From JTS-RE37 sp963756115 (GTDB lineage Bacteria; Bacteroidota; Bacteroidia; Flavobacteriales; Flavobacteriaceae): a DNA stretch of 64,000 nt. Shown piece after piece: positions 57,722-64,000 of this stretch. Location: NCBI GenBank assembly GCA_963756115.1, contig CAVWMN010000003.1, positions 248,001 to 312,000 on the forward strand, in the 5' to 3' direction. Below the pieces are notes generated by a model that had not been told where the DNA came from, ran no database searches, and was given only the letters and a program-made list of their open reading frames with translations. Position 1 is the first letter of the stretch. Each line of letters opens with the position of its first letter. Made by a program: the position numbers and the translations under genes.

Positions 57722-59452
57722 CTACCAGCCACCACCGCCACCACCGCCGCCCCCGCCGCCAGAGAATCCGCCGCCGCCAGAACCACTTCCACTACTTGAG
57801 GGTGGTGTAGCAGATTTGCTTAAGGAATTGGAAAGTGATGCATTTAAGGTATGGTTAAAGGTAGAAAAGTTACCAACATGACCTGCATACCATGTAGGTT
57901 GGTAGTTTTGGTCTATGATGGATTTATTAATGAGGCTTTGGAATTTGGCTCCCCAAACATCTTCAGCTCCCAACACGACAGCGTAAGGCAATAATTTCTC
58001 AAAAATTTCCGGAGTTAAATCTGGTGGGTTAAAGTGTGCAATCATTTTTTCTTCGGCCGCACCCAAGTACATTTTAAATCCATCTATCAAGGATTTAATC
58101 TTTAGTTTTTCAACAGCTGGTTTTCTGATTAAATATTGATAAATTAAAAAGAACACAATATTTACAACTAAAAATATAAAGAAGATCAACCCGTCATTCC
58201 CCCCTTGAAAGTAGTTCGAGGCGAGAAACACAAATAGGAATATACCCGCGATTATGGTTAAAATTGGAATTGCCCAAAATTTAAAATTAAAACCCTGATA
58301 AATAAAACTATGATGCTGTTTTCTTAATGAAGCTTTATACGCAGTCGCTGCACTTTGAACTTTGGAATCGTATTTACCATCCAATGTTAAGATGCTATTA
58401 CCTGAAAATAATTTTGAAAAGAGTACACGTTCTTCATCGTTGAGCAATCCTGAATCTTCCTTTATTTTATGGATGATAAACTTTTTGCTTTTAAACAATC
58501 CGAAAACATATTCCTGGATATCTTCTTCAATTTTAAGATATCCTTTTACTGCTAAATTTAAAATGGAACCTGTAATCAAATCCCCATGATAGCGTAATTT
58601 GTATAACATCCCTACAGAAGCAGGTGTCATTTTATTTGGGACTTCGAACTGCGGAAACACTGTTGGTTTTGGTGGATCGATACCAAACTTCAACCAAGTG
58701 AATCCGTAATAAAACAAGAGCGCTAAACTTATAAATCCACTTAAAATGAGTGCTCCAAATTTTTGAAGAAATGATGGAGGCGGCGGTGGCGGTGGTTGGC
58801 GCACTGTTCCTTTATTAAAACCTACTGCCACCGTTAAGTTTTCTCCTGCCCTTAGGTTTTCTGCGCTAAAACGAATACTGTTCTCAGAGTGTATCGTTGA
58901 AATACAATTGGTGCTGGTACTCCCATACCTTCCGGTATAGCAAGCGTCTTGTAAAATTTTCCCGCCTTTGGGTAGTGTGATTTGGCTTGAAACCTGGGCA
59001 AAAGACAAAGACCAATCAAAACCATTGACATTCCAGTAAATTTCGTCGTAAGCTTCAAAAAAACGAATTTGTCCACTTATACTATAGGTAATCGTATAAG
59101 TATATTCACCTTCATTTAAAAACACATCCTTTTCCCCTACATAAATGGTAATTGCTCCATTTCCTTGTTCCGTGTGGTATTTGGAAGTTCTACCATCTCT
59201 TTCAACAGAAAGTACTGTAAAATCCAGATTAACTTTTTTGCCTAAACTATCGGTACTTACAGTTGGGACAGTGCGTGTAATTCCTCTTTTAAAGATGGTG
59301 CCGTTTGCATATATTTTAATGTACTCTTTAACAGTAATTATACTTGAAGTTTCCACTTCAATATCAGAATGAAATGAAAGTATCCTTTCACTTTGCGAAA
59401 GCAAGGCAAAGGAGTTCATAATTAGCAGTACAACAAAAAAAAGCTGCTTCAA
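57722..59452 (-). CDS. DUF2207-domain membrane protein with Gly-rich tail
   Basis: Signal peptide (MKQLFFVVLLIMNSFALLSQ), an extracellular DUF2207 beta domain (residues ~25-220), a membrane helix (KFGALILSGFISLALLFYYGF), a cytosolic/helical part with two further helices (FWAIPILTIIAGIFLFVFLA) and a C-terminal run of serine and glycine ending GGGGW. It pairs with lemA, 3 bp apart. It is AT-richer than its neighbours, as is the whole island. The function of LemA-DUF2207 pairs is not known. Confidence 0.88.
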   Translation of the reverse strand: MKQLFFVVLLIMNSFALLSQSERILSFHSDIEVETSSIITVKEYIKIYANGTIFKRGITRTVPTVSTDSLGKKVNLDFTVLSVERDGRTSKYHTEQGNGAITIYVGEKDVFLNEGEYTYTITYSISGQIRFFEAYDEIYWNVNGFDWSLSFAQVSSQITLPKGGKILQDACYTGRYGSTSTNCISTIHSENSIRFSAENLRAGENLTVAVGFNKGTVRQPPPPPPPSFLQKFGALILSGFISLALLFYYGFTWLKFGIDPPKPTVFPQFEVPNKMTPASVGMLYKLRYHGDLITGSILNLAVKGYLKIEEDIQEYVFGLFKSKKFIIHKIKEDSGLLNDEERVLFSKLFSGNSILTLDGKYDSKVQSAATAYKASLRKQHHSFIYQGFNFKFWAIPILTIIAGIFLFVFLASNYFQGGNDGLIFFIFLVVNIVFFLIYQYLIRKPAVEKLKIKSLIDGFKMYLGAAEEKMIAHFNPPDLTPEIFEKLLPYAVVLGAEDVWGAKFQSLINKSIIDQNYQPTWYAGHVGNFSTFNHTLNASLSNSLSKSATPPSSSGSGSGGGGFSGGGGGGGGGGGW

Positions 59453-59455
59453 CGC

Positions 59456-60010
59456 TTAAAACTTTACCTGTGGATTTTGTCTTTCAGCTTCCATATCAAT
59501 TTCAAAATATTCTGCCTTTTTGAAGTTGGTCATTCCCGCAATTATGTTTGATGGAAACGAATCTATTAAAATATTATAATCGCGAGTCGTGCCATTATAA
59601 TAACGTCTTGATTTTTCAAGGTCAGATTCTATATCAGACAATTCGTTTTGCAAGCTTAGAAAATTCTCGTTTGCTTTTAGTTCAGGGTATTGTTCAGCTA
59701 CAGCATATAAGTTTATTAAAGCCCTGTTTAACTGATTTTCTGCGGCTTGTTGTCCTTCAACGGTCGTCGAGTTTTGTGCTTGATTTCGTGCTTTGGTGAC
59801 ATTTTCAAATGTTTCCTTTTCATGGCTTGCGTAGCCTTTTACGGTTTCGACTAAGTTTGGGATCAGATCATACCGTTTTTTTAATTGCACGTCGATACCA
59901 CTCCAGGCTTCAGCTACGAGTGTGCTTAATTTTACCAATCTGTTGTAAATGCCAACGCCGTAAAATGATACCAAAACCACAAGACCAATAATTGCATATA
60001 GTACTATCAT
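59456..60010 (-). CDS. lemA: LemA-family protein
   Basis: One N-terminal helix (IVLYAIIGLVVLVSFYGVGI) followed by the LemA helical domain: RLVKLSTLVAEAWSGIDVQLKKRYDLIPNL with the family motif and YYNGTTRDYNILIDSFPSNI. About 184 residues. LemA proteins sit in the inner membrane with DUF2207/TPM partners; their role is unresolved. 3 bp upstream of the DUF2207 gene. Confidence 0.93.
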   Translation of the reverse strand: MIVLYAIIGLVVLVSFYGVGIYNRLVKLSTLVAEAWSGIDVQLKKRYDLIPNLVETVKGYASHEKETFENVTKARNQAQNSTTVEGQQAAENQLNRALINLYAVAEQYPELKANENFLSLQNELSDIESDLEKSRRYYNGTTRDYNILIDSFPSNIIAGMTNFKKAEYFEIDMEAERQNPQVKF

Positions 60011-60260
60011 ATTAATTATTTAAGAAATAAAGATATCGATAAATTAATGAAAAATGCCGGGACTGAAAGCGTATCAGAAATAATAAGAAATGGAATCGAA
60101 AAAAAAGTGAATATACTATATACAGAAACATACCAGAAGGATAGTCTAAACCTCAACTATCCTATTTAAAAATAACATAAGCACAACAGGGTGTATCTTG
60201 CATTACTCCGAAATTCCTGATCAGAAAACCGTCACTTTACCGTCACTTAGAAAAGTATAA

Positions 60261-60293
60261 AACCCCGTAAACTTTGCTGTTTACAGGGTTTTT
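60261..60293 (-). terminator. Terminator of tRNA-Leu
   Basis: Hairpin CCCTGTAAAC/GTTTACGGGG with one mismatch and T runs, directly 3' of tRNA-Leu. Confidence 0.8.
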
Positions 60294-60296
60294 AAG

Positions 60297-60378
60297 TACC
60301 TCGGGTGGGAATCGAACCCACACTCCCGAAAGAACTGGATTTTGAATCCAGCGCGTCTACCAATTCCGCCACCGAGGC
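60297..60378 (-). tRNA. tRNA-Leu (anticodon CAA)
   Basis: Type-II tRNA with variable arm: acceptor GCCTCGG/CCGAGGT (first pair G-U), D-arm GGCGGAATTGGTAGAC, anticodon stem CTGGA/TCCAG around TTCAAAA, variable arm TTCTTTCGGGAGT, T-arm GTGGGTTCGATTCCCAC, discriminator A, no encoded CCA. Its 3' end is the att site of the LemA island, and its 5' half recurs five times upstream at 60401-61219. Confidence 0.96.
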
Positions 60379-60454
60379 AATCGTATAATTATTATAGAAC
60401 TCCAGCGCGCCTGCCTGCCGATACCTATCGGGACCGCCAGCGAGGCAATTTATT

Positions 60455-60700
60455 TCAAATCGAATCTCGCAACTTACGAAGATATTCTTTTCCAACACCC
60501 GACTTAAAATATTTTTCTCTCTTCCTGCCTTCTATCCTATCAGAGCAAGTTTCCTTATAGATTAACCGAAAAGGCCTGTAACTCCTGGTTACTCTCTCCC
60601 AGCCCCGTTGGTGCCTATTCAATCTTGACACCAGGTCTTTGGTCATCCCTACATAAATATAGTTCTGATCACAACTCGCTAAAGCATACACCCAAATCAC
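60455..60700 (-). CDS. GIY-YIG nuclease, cassette copy 1
   Basis: The 81 residues form a complete GIY-YIG domain: VYALASCDQ and YIYVG (Tyr5, Tyr16, Gly18), RLNRH (Arg26), and GRKREKYFKSGVGKEYL with the catalytic Glu62. It is thus expected to be an active nicking/cleaving nuclease, like the UPF0213 type. It stands between tRNA-Leu 5'-half fragments d and e, and its start lies 16 bp from fragment d. No other domain is present, so DNA targeting is not explained. Nearly identical to copy 2. Confidence 0.93.
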   Translation of the reverse strand: MIWVYALASCDQNYIYVGMTKDLVSRLNRHQRGWERVTRSYRPFRLIYKETCSDRIEGRKREKYFKSGVGKEYLRKLRDSI

Positions 60701-60841
60701 ATTTTATAGTCTACTTCCAGCGCGCCTGCCTGCCGGCAGGCAGGTCTACCAATTCCGCCACCGAGGCAATCGTATAATTATTTTAACTCCAGCGCGCCTG
60801 CCTGCCGAAAGCTATCGGGACCGCCAGCGAGGCAATTTATT

Positions 60842-61087
60842 TCAAATCGAATCTCGCAACTTACGAAGATATTCTTTTCCAACACCCGACTTAAAATATT
60901 TTTCTCTCTTCCTGCCTTCTATCCTATCAGAGCAAGTTTCCTTATAGATTAACCGAAAAGGCCTGTAACTCCTGGTTACTCTCTCCCAGCCCCGTTGGTG
61001 CCTATTCAATCTTGACACCAGGTCTTTGGTCATCCCTACATAAATATAGTTCTGATCACAACTCGCTAAGGCATACACCCAAATCAC
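60842..61087 (-). CDS. GIY-YIG nuclease, cassette copy 2
   Basis: Same 81-residue protein as copy 1; I see a single difference in the coding region, synonymous at Ala6 (GCC for GCT). All active-site residues are kept (Tyr5, Tyr16-Val-Gly18, Arg26, Glu62). It lies between fragments b and c. Such near-identity indicates a recent tandem duplication or gene conversion. Confidence 0.93.
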   Translation of the reverse strand: MIWVYALASCDQNYIYVGMTKDLVSRLNRHQRGWERVTRSYRPFRLIYKETCSDRIEGRKREKYFKSGVGKEYLRKLRDSI

Positions 61088-61242
61088 ATTTTATAGTCTA
61101 CTTCCAGCGCGCCTGCCTGCCGGCAGGCAGGTCTACCAATTCCGCCACCGAGGCAATCGTATAATTATTATAACTCCAGCGCGCCTGCCTGCCGATACCT
61201 ATCGGGACCGTCACCGAAGTAATCAATAATCCAGTTTCAACA

Positions 61243-61260
61243 CCGGCCGGCCGGCCGGCC
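61243..61260. repeat. Short CCGG palindromic run
   Basis: CCGG repeated 4.5 times, just beyond fragment a. It resembles the GC-rich core of the array palindromes with C/G alternated, and may be a diverged relic of one. Confidence 0.5.
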
Positions 61261-61359
61261 GATACCACCCCGTCAAAACAGGACTGCAAAGCTAAAAAAT
61301 ATTTTCCATCAGCTACTCAAAATTCTATACATTTATCCCTTCCAACCCAAATTAATTTT

Positions 61360-61367
61360 TAAATTTG
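61360..61367 (+). promoter_or_regulatory. -7 element of the prs promoter
   Basis: TAAATTTG matches TAnnTTTG. No good -33 TTTG is found at 19-21 bp. The leader to the ATG at 61444 is ~70 nt and contains GGGCCTTCAAAAGCCC, a short hairpin. Confidence 0.5.
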
Positions 61368-61443
61368 CACCTCCTTTACAGAAAGGGCCTTCAAAAGCCC
61401 CTGTCCTGATATACGGGGAAGGAGCGAATACAATTCAGCAACT

Positions 61444-62385
61444 ATGTCCTATACAGTGCCCGAGCCCAAAATTTTTGCTTGTACACAAAGCGGTGTCCTG
61501 GGGGAAAAGATAGCCCAGGCCTACGGCGCAACCCTGGGCAACGTACTGTTTTCCAGGTATAGTGACGGGGAATTCCAACCTTCGTTCGAGGAATCCATCC
61601 GGGGAACCAGGATATTTATCATTGGATCCACCAATCCAGGACCGGAAAACCTTATGGAAATGTTACTGATGCTCGATGCTGCCAAAAGGGCTTCCGCGCG
61701 GCACATTACCGCCGTAATACCGTATTTCGGGTGGGCAAGGCAGGACCGGAAAGATAAACCCCGGGTACCGATAGCAGCAAAATTGGTGGCAAAAATGCTG
61801 GAAGCCGCGGGTGCTACGCGTATCATTACGATGGATCTGCATGCAGACCAGATCCAGGGATTTTTTGAAAAACCGGTAGACCATTTATTTGCCTCTACCT
61901 TGTTTTTACCTTACTTGCGAAAACTCAACCTGGAAAACCTCACAATCGCATCCCCGGATATGGGTGGTTCCAAAAGGGCCTATGCCTATTCACGGGCCCT
62001 CGAAAGCGATGTGGTGATCTGCTATAAACAGCGAGCCAAGGCCAATGTTATTTCCCATATGGAACTTATCGGTGATGTACAGGGTAAAAATGTGGTCCTG
62101 GTGGATGACATGGTCGATACTGCCGGGACGCTTACCAAGGCTGCCGACCTGATGATAGAACGGGGTGCAGTCAGTGTCCGTGCCATTACCACCCACGGAT
62201 TGTTATCCGGGGGGGCTTATGAAAAGATTGAAAAATCACAGTTGCTGGAACTGATCGTAACGGATTCAATTCCAATTTCGCCTAAAAGTGATAAAGTAAA
62301 AGTACTTACCTGTGCAGACCTCTTTGCGGATGTGATGCACCGGGTACATAACAATACATCAATCGCCTCCAAATTCCTGATGTAA
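61444..62385 (+). CDS. prs: Ribose-phosphate pyrophosphokinase
   Basis: The 313-residue cytosolic PRPP synthase has the ATP flexible-loop FGWARQDRKDKPRVPI, the metal site MDLHADQIQGFF and the PRPP-binding VLVDDMVDTAGTL. It makes PRPP for nucleotide, His and Trp synthesis. First of the conserved block prs-rplY-pth on this strand. Confidence 0.98.
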   Translation: MSYTVPEPKIFACTQSGVLGEKIAQAYGATLGNVLFSRYSDGEFQPSFEESIRGTRIFIIGSTNPGPENLMEMLLMLDAAKRASARHITAVIPYFGWARQDRKDKPRVPIAAKLVAKMLEAAGATRIITMDLHADQIQGFFEKPVDHLFASTLFLPYLRKLNLENLTIASPDMGGSKRAYAYSRALESDVVICYKQRAKANVISHMELIGDVQGKNVVLVDDMVDTAGTLTKAADLMIERGAVSVRAITTHGLLSGGAYEKIEKSQLLELIVTDSIPISPKSDKVKVLTCADLFADVMHRVHNNTSIASKFLM

Positions 62386-62430
62386 CCTGTATAGGAAATG
62401 GGGATGGGGGCATTGTGAATACTTAATTTT

Positions 62431-62438
62431 TAAATTTG
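62431..62438 (+). promoter_or_regulatory. -7 element upstream of rplY
   Basis: TAAATTTG, 11 bp before the rplY ATG, which would leave an extremely short leader; the gene may also be read from prs. Confidence 0.4.
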
Positions 62439-62448
62439 AACAAATAAA

Positions 62449-63114
62449 ATGAAATCAATTACAATTAAAGGATCAGAAAGAGAAAGCGTGGGCAAGAAGG
62501 CAACCAAAGCCCTACGTAATGCTGGAAAGGTTCCTTGCGTGATATACGGAGGGGAAAAACCATTACACTTTTCAGCGGAGGAATTATCATTCCGGGATTT
62601 GGTGTATACCTCCAACGCGCATACGGTTGTAGTTAAACTCGACAAAGAGAAAAAATTACGGGCGGTAATGCAGGATATACAGTTTCATCCTGTTACCGAT
62701 AAGATAATCCACGTAGATTTTTACCAATTATTCGATGATAAGCCCGTTACTATGGCCATCCCCGTAAAACTGCATGGCAGTTCCCCCGGGGTCCGAAATG
62801 GTGGCAGGCTGTTATTCCGGAACCGAAAACTGGATATCAAGGCATTACCAGATCATCTGCCGGATTCATTTGACATAGATATCTCACAACTGAAGATTGG
62901 GGATAACATAACCGTTGAATCATTGTTAAATGATGATTTCACTATTTTACACCCGGATAACACCGTTGTCGTACAGGTTAAAACAGCCCGTGCAGCAATC
63001 GTGATTGAAGAGGAAGAAGGTGCTGAAGGTGCAGAAGATGGAGATGTTTCCGCTGAAGGAGAGGATGCTGGAGAATCAACCGGTGGCGACTCTGAGTCGG
63101 ATAATAAAGAATAA
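62449..63114 (+). CDS. rplY: 50S ribosomal protein L25 (general stress CTC form)
   Basis: The 221 residues carry the L25 domain (KATKALRNAGKVPCVIYGGEKPLHFSAEE) and the CTC C-terminal domain (VTMAIPVKLHGSSPGVRNGG), with an acidic tail (EEEEGAEGAEDGDVSAEGED). It binds 5S rRNA. Follows prs by 63 bp. Confidence 0.97.
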   Translation: MKSITIKGSERESVGKKATKALRNAGKVPCVIYGGEKPLHFSAEELSFRDLVYTSNAHTVVVKLDKEKKLRAVMQDIQFHPVTDKIIHVDFYQLFDDKPVTMAIPVKLHGSSPGVRNGGRLLFRNRKLDIKALPDHLPDSFDIDISQLKIGDNITVESLLNDDFTILHPDNTVVVQVKTARAAIVIEEEEGAEGAEDGDVSAEGEDAGESTGGDSESDNKE

Positions 63115-63135
63115 TTTTAATTTATCAAATATACC

Positions 63136-63178
63136 AAGCATCCCCTATCCTGGCAAGAAACAGGATTGGGGATGCTTT
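63136..63178. terminator. Terminator between rplY and pth
   Basis: Long hairpin with arms AAGCATCCCCTATCCTG and CAGGATTGGGGATGCTT (one bulge-type mismatch), 9-nt loop and T run, 22 bp past the rplY stop. pth therefore probably has its own promoter or readthrough. Confidence 0.85.
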
Positions 63179-63205
63179 TGTATTTTTGAGTAGTCATTCC
63201 AAAGC

Positions 63206-63835
63206 ATGCGTCATTTTTTAAAGAATTTTTTTAAAAGGAAACAATCAATTATATCAGAAGAAGAACCGGTGAAGAAGTTTTTAGTGGTTGGCCTGGGCAA
63301 TATTGGGGCGGAGTATGAAGGAACCCGGCATAACGTTGGGTTTCAAATAGTCGATTCCCTGGCAACTGCCCGGGGTTTTACATTTGCATCCGATAAATTG
63401 GGAGATATAGGAACCTTTAAGGTAAAAGGCCGTCAAATCTTCTGCCTGAAACCCTCAACCTACATGAACCGTAGTGGTAAAGCCTTAAAATACTGGCAGG
63501 AAAAGGAAAAGGTTCCGCTGGAAAACCTGCTTGTTATAGCGGATGATATCAACCTGCCGTTTGGAACTTTGAGGTTAAAGACAAAAGGCAGCGATGGCGG
63601 TCACAATGGTTTAAAAGATATACAGCATACGCTGCAGACCACGCACTATAACCGGTTGCGGTTTGGAGTGGGATCTGAATTCAATAAAGGCCGACAAGTT
63701 GATTATGTATTGGGGAAATGGAGTGTGGAGGAACATGCCCAAATAGGGGAACGCCTGGAGATTGCCACTGCAATCATTGAATCTTTTGTACTTGCCGGAC
63801 CCAAATTAACTATGAACCAATTCAATGGTTCCTGA
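63206..63835 (+). CDS. pth: Peptidyl-tRNA hydrolase
   Basis: VVGLGNIGAEYEGTRHNVGF holds the catalytic His and the substrate Asn, KPSTYMNRSGKAL and DDINLPFGTLRLKTKGSDGGHNGLKDI the remaining active site. The ~22-residue basic N-terminal extension (MRHFLKNFFKRKQ) is common in Bacteroidota. It releases peptides from stalled tRNAs in the cytosol. Confidence 0.96.
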   Translation: MRHFLKNFFKRKQSIISEEEPVKKFLVVGLGNIGAEYEGTRHNVGFQIVDSLATARGFTFASDKLGDIGTFKVKGRQIFCLKPSTYMNRSGKALKYWQEKEKVPLENLLVIADDINLPFGTLRLKTKGSDGGHNGLKDIQHTLQTTHYNRLRFGVGSEFNKGRQVDYVLGKWSVEEHAQIGERLEIATAIIESFVLAGPKLTMNQFNGS

Positions 63836-63843
63836 GTTCCGCA

Positions 63844-64000
63844 TCAATTCACTTTAAATGAGAATATCCCGGAATCTGATGTATTCCCTTCCCTGTCCGT
63901 GGTGGTGACCCTCCAATAATAAATGGAATCGGAGGAGACCGTTACGTTCACGTTGGTGGTGTTTATCGGTCCCGTTGTTGCCAGGTCCAACGGTGGGATT
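63844..64000 (-). CDS. FN3-like protein, C-terminus only (5' part beyond window)
   Basis: The last 52 codons of a minus-strand gene: TVSSDSIYYWRVTTTDREGN and TSDSGIFSFKVN before a TGA at 63844. The wording is that of a fibronectin-III-like domain at the end of a secreted or surface protein. The product is otherwise unknown. Confidence 0.6.
   Translation of the reverse strand, partial: IPPLDLATTGPINTTNVNVTVSSDSIYYWRVTTTDREGNTSDSGIFSFKVN

Larger units (their letters stand above)
60401..61219 (-). repeat. Tandem array of tRNA-Leu 5'-half copies with D-arm palindromes around GIY-YIG cassettes
   Basis: On the minus strand the order is: fragment a 61219-61175, fragment b 61154-61103, GIY-YIG 2, fragment c 60833-60788, fragment d 60767-60716, GIY-YIG 1, fragment e 60446-60401, then the intact tRNA. 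Fragments b and d keep GCCTCGGTGGCGG and AATTGGTAGA, then carry CCTGCCTGCCGGCAGGCAGG, then CGCGCTGGA. Fragments a, c and e replace the D-loop by TCCCGATAG(G/C)T(A/T)TCGG plus CAGGCAGG. All stop at the anticodon stem. The leader TATAATAATTATACGATT is repeated before b, d and the tRNA. The cassette period is 387 bp. Confidence 0.9.

Noticed and set aside
57456..60320. Insertion sequence
   Set aside because: No transposase or terminal inverted repeats; boundaries are tRNA 3'-end direct repeats.
60292..60498. 68-aa ORF across tRNA-Leu and the palindrome
   Set aside because: It is a translation of the tRNA gene and the GC-rich repeat, not a protein.
61098..61289. 63-aa ORF across fragments a and b
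   Set aside because: Repeated PAGRQA-type residues come from the palindrome; non-coding.

Overview
The window looks like a marine member of the Flavobacteriaceae (Bacteroidota). The pointers are SusC/SusD, a hybrid two-component sensor fused to an AraC domain, DUF5916, DUF2911 and DUF6747-type proteins, A-rich start regions without clear Shine-Dalgarno sites, and promoter elements of the TTTG-N19-TAnnTTTG type. I do not name a species.

Layout. 1-2155 is a two-gene operon: a truncated amino-acid permease and a protein I do not recognise. About 2500-13700 is an AT-richer genomic island attached to the 3' end of tRNA-Asp. It is bounded by two copies of a ~190-bp tRNA-trailer sequence and carries a decayed tyrosine recombinase, a Fic gene cut at its active-site motif, a DUF5916 outer-membrane protein, an SMP-30-like / DoxX / lipoprotein operon, and a divergent LytS-LytTR-DUF2911 operon whose last gene has a frameshift in a T9 run. 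13978-25502 is backbone with higher GC: DUF58, thioredoxin, a GlxA-type regulator, two VOC proteins, a GNAT, a TonB receptor, CbpA/CbpM and a phosphatase-superfamily enzyme.

25637-42890 is a SusCD locus without glycosidases. It holds SusC, SusD, two giant FG-GAP/ASPIC-UnbV lipoproteins, a vanadium-haloperoxidase/PAP2-like lipoprotein and a DUF5009 acyltransferase-like membrane protein in one overlapping operon, with a divergent GntR-type regulator and a nearby galactokinase. 42898-43463 is a triplicated ~203-bp unit; each copy has a canonical promoter and an intrinsic-terminator hairpin, which predicts three tandem ~80-nt small RNAs. 43483-47810 is a dinB-dnaE error-prone polymerase operon with a palindromic operator candidate. 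47959-56654 holds two tiny membrane proteins, a zinc-metallopeptidase-like lipoprotein, a hybrid two-component regulator and a TIG/beta-helix lipoprotein.

57456-60320 is a second small AT-rich island (LemA plus DUF2207) bounded by a 40-bp exact repeat of the tRNA-Leu 3' end. Directly upstream of intact tRNA-Leu(CAA), 60401-61219 is a tandem array of two nearly identical GIY-YIG nuclease cassettes. Each is framed by 5'-half copies of the tRNA-Leu gene carrying a palindrome in the D-loop/D-stem. A matching D-loop palindrome sits in a 5'-half copy of tRNA-Asp at 13797. This tRNA-5'-half / palindrome / GIY-YIG arrangement is the best candidate here for an undescribed mobile system. The window closes with the conserved prs-rplY-pth block and the C-terminus of an FN3-like protein.
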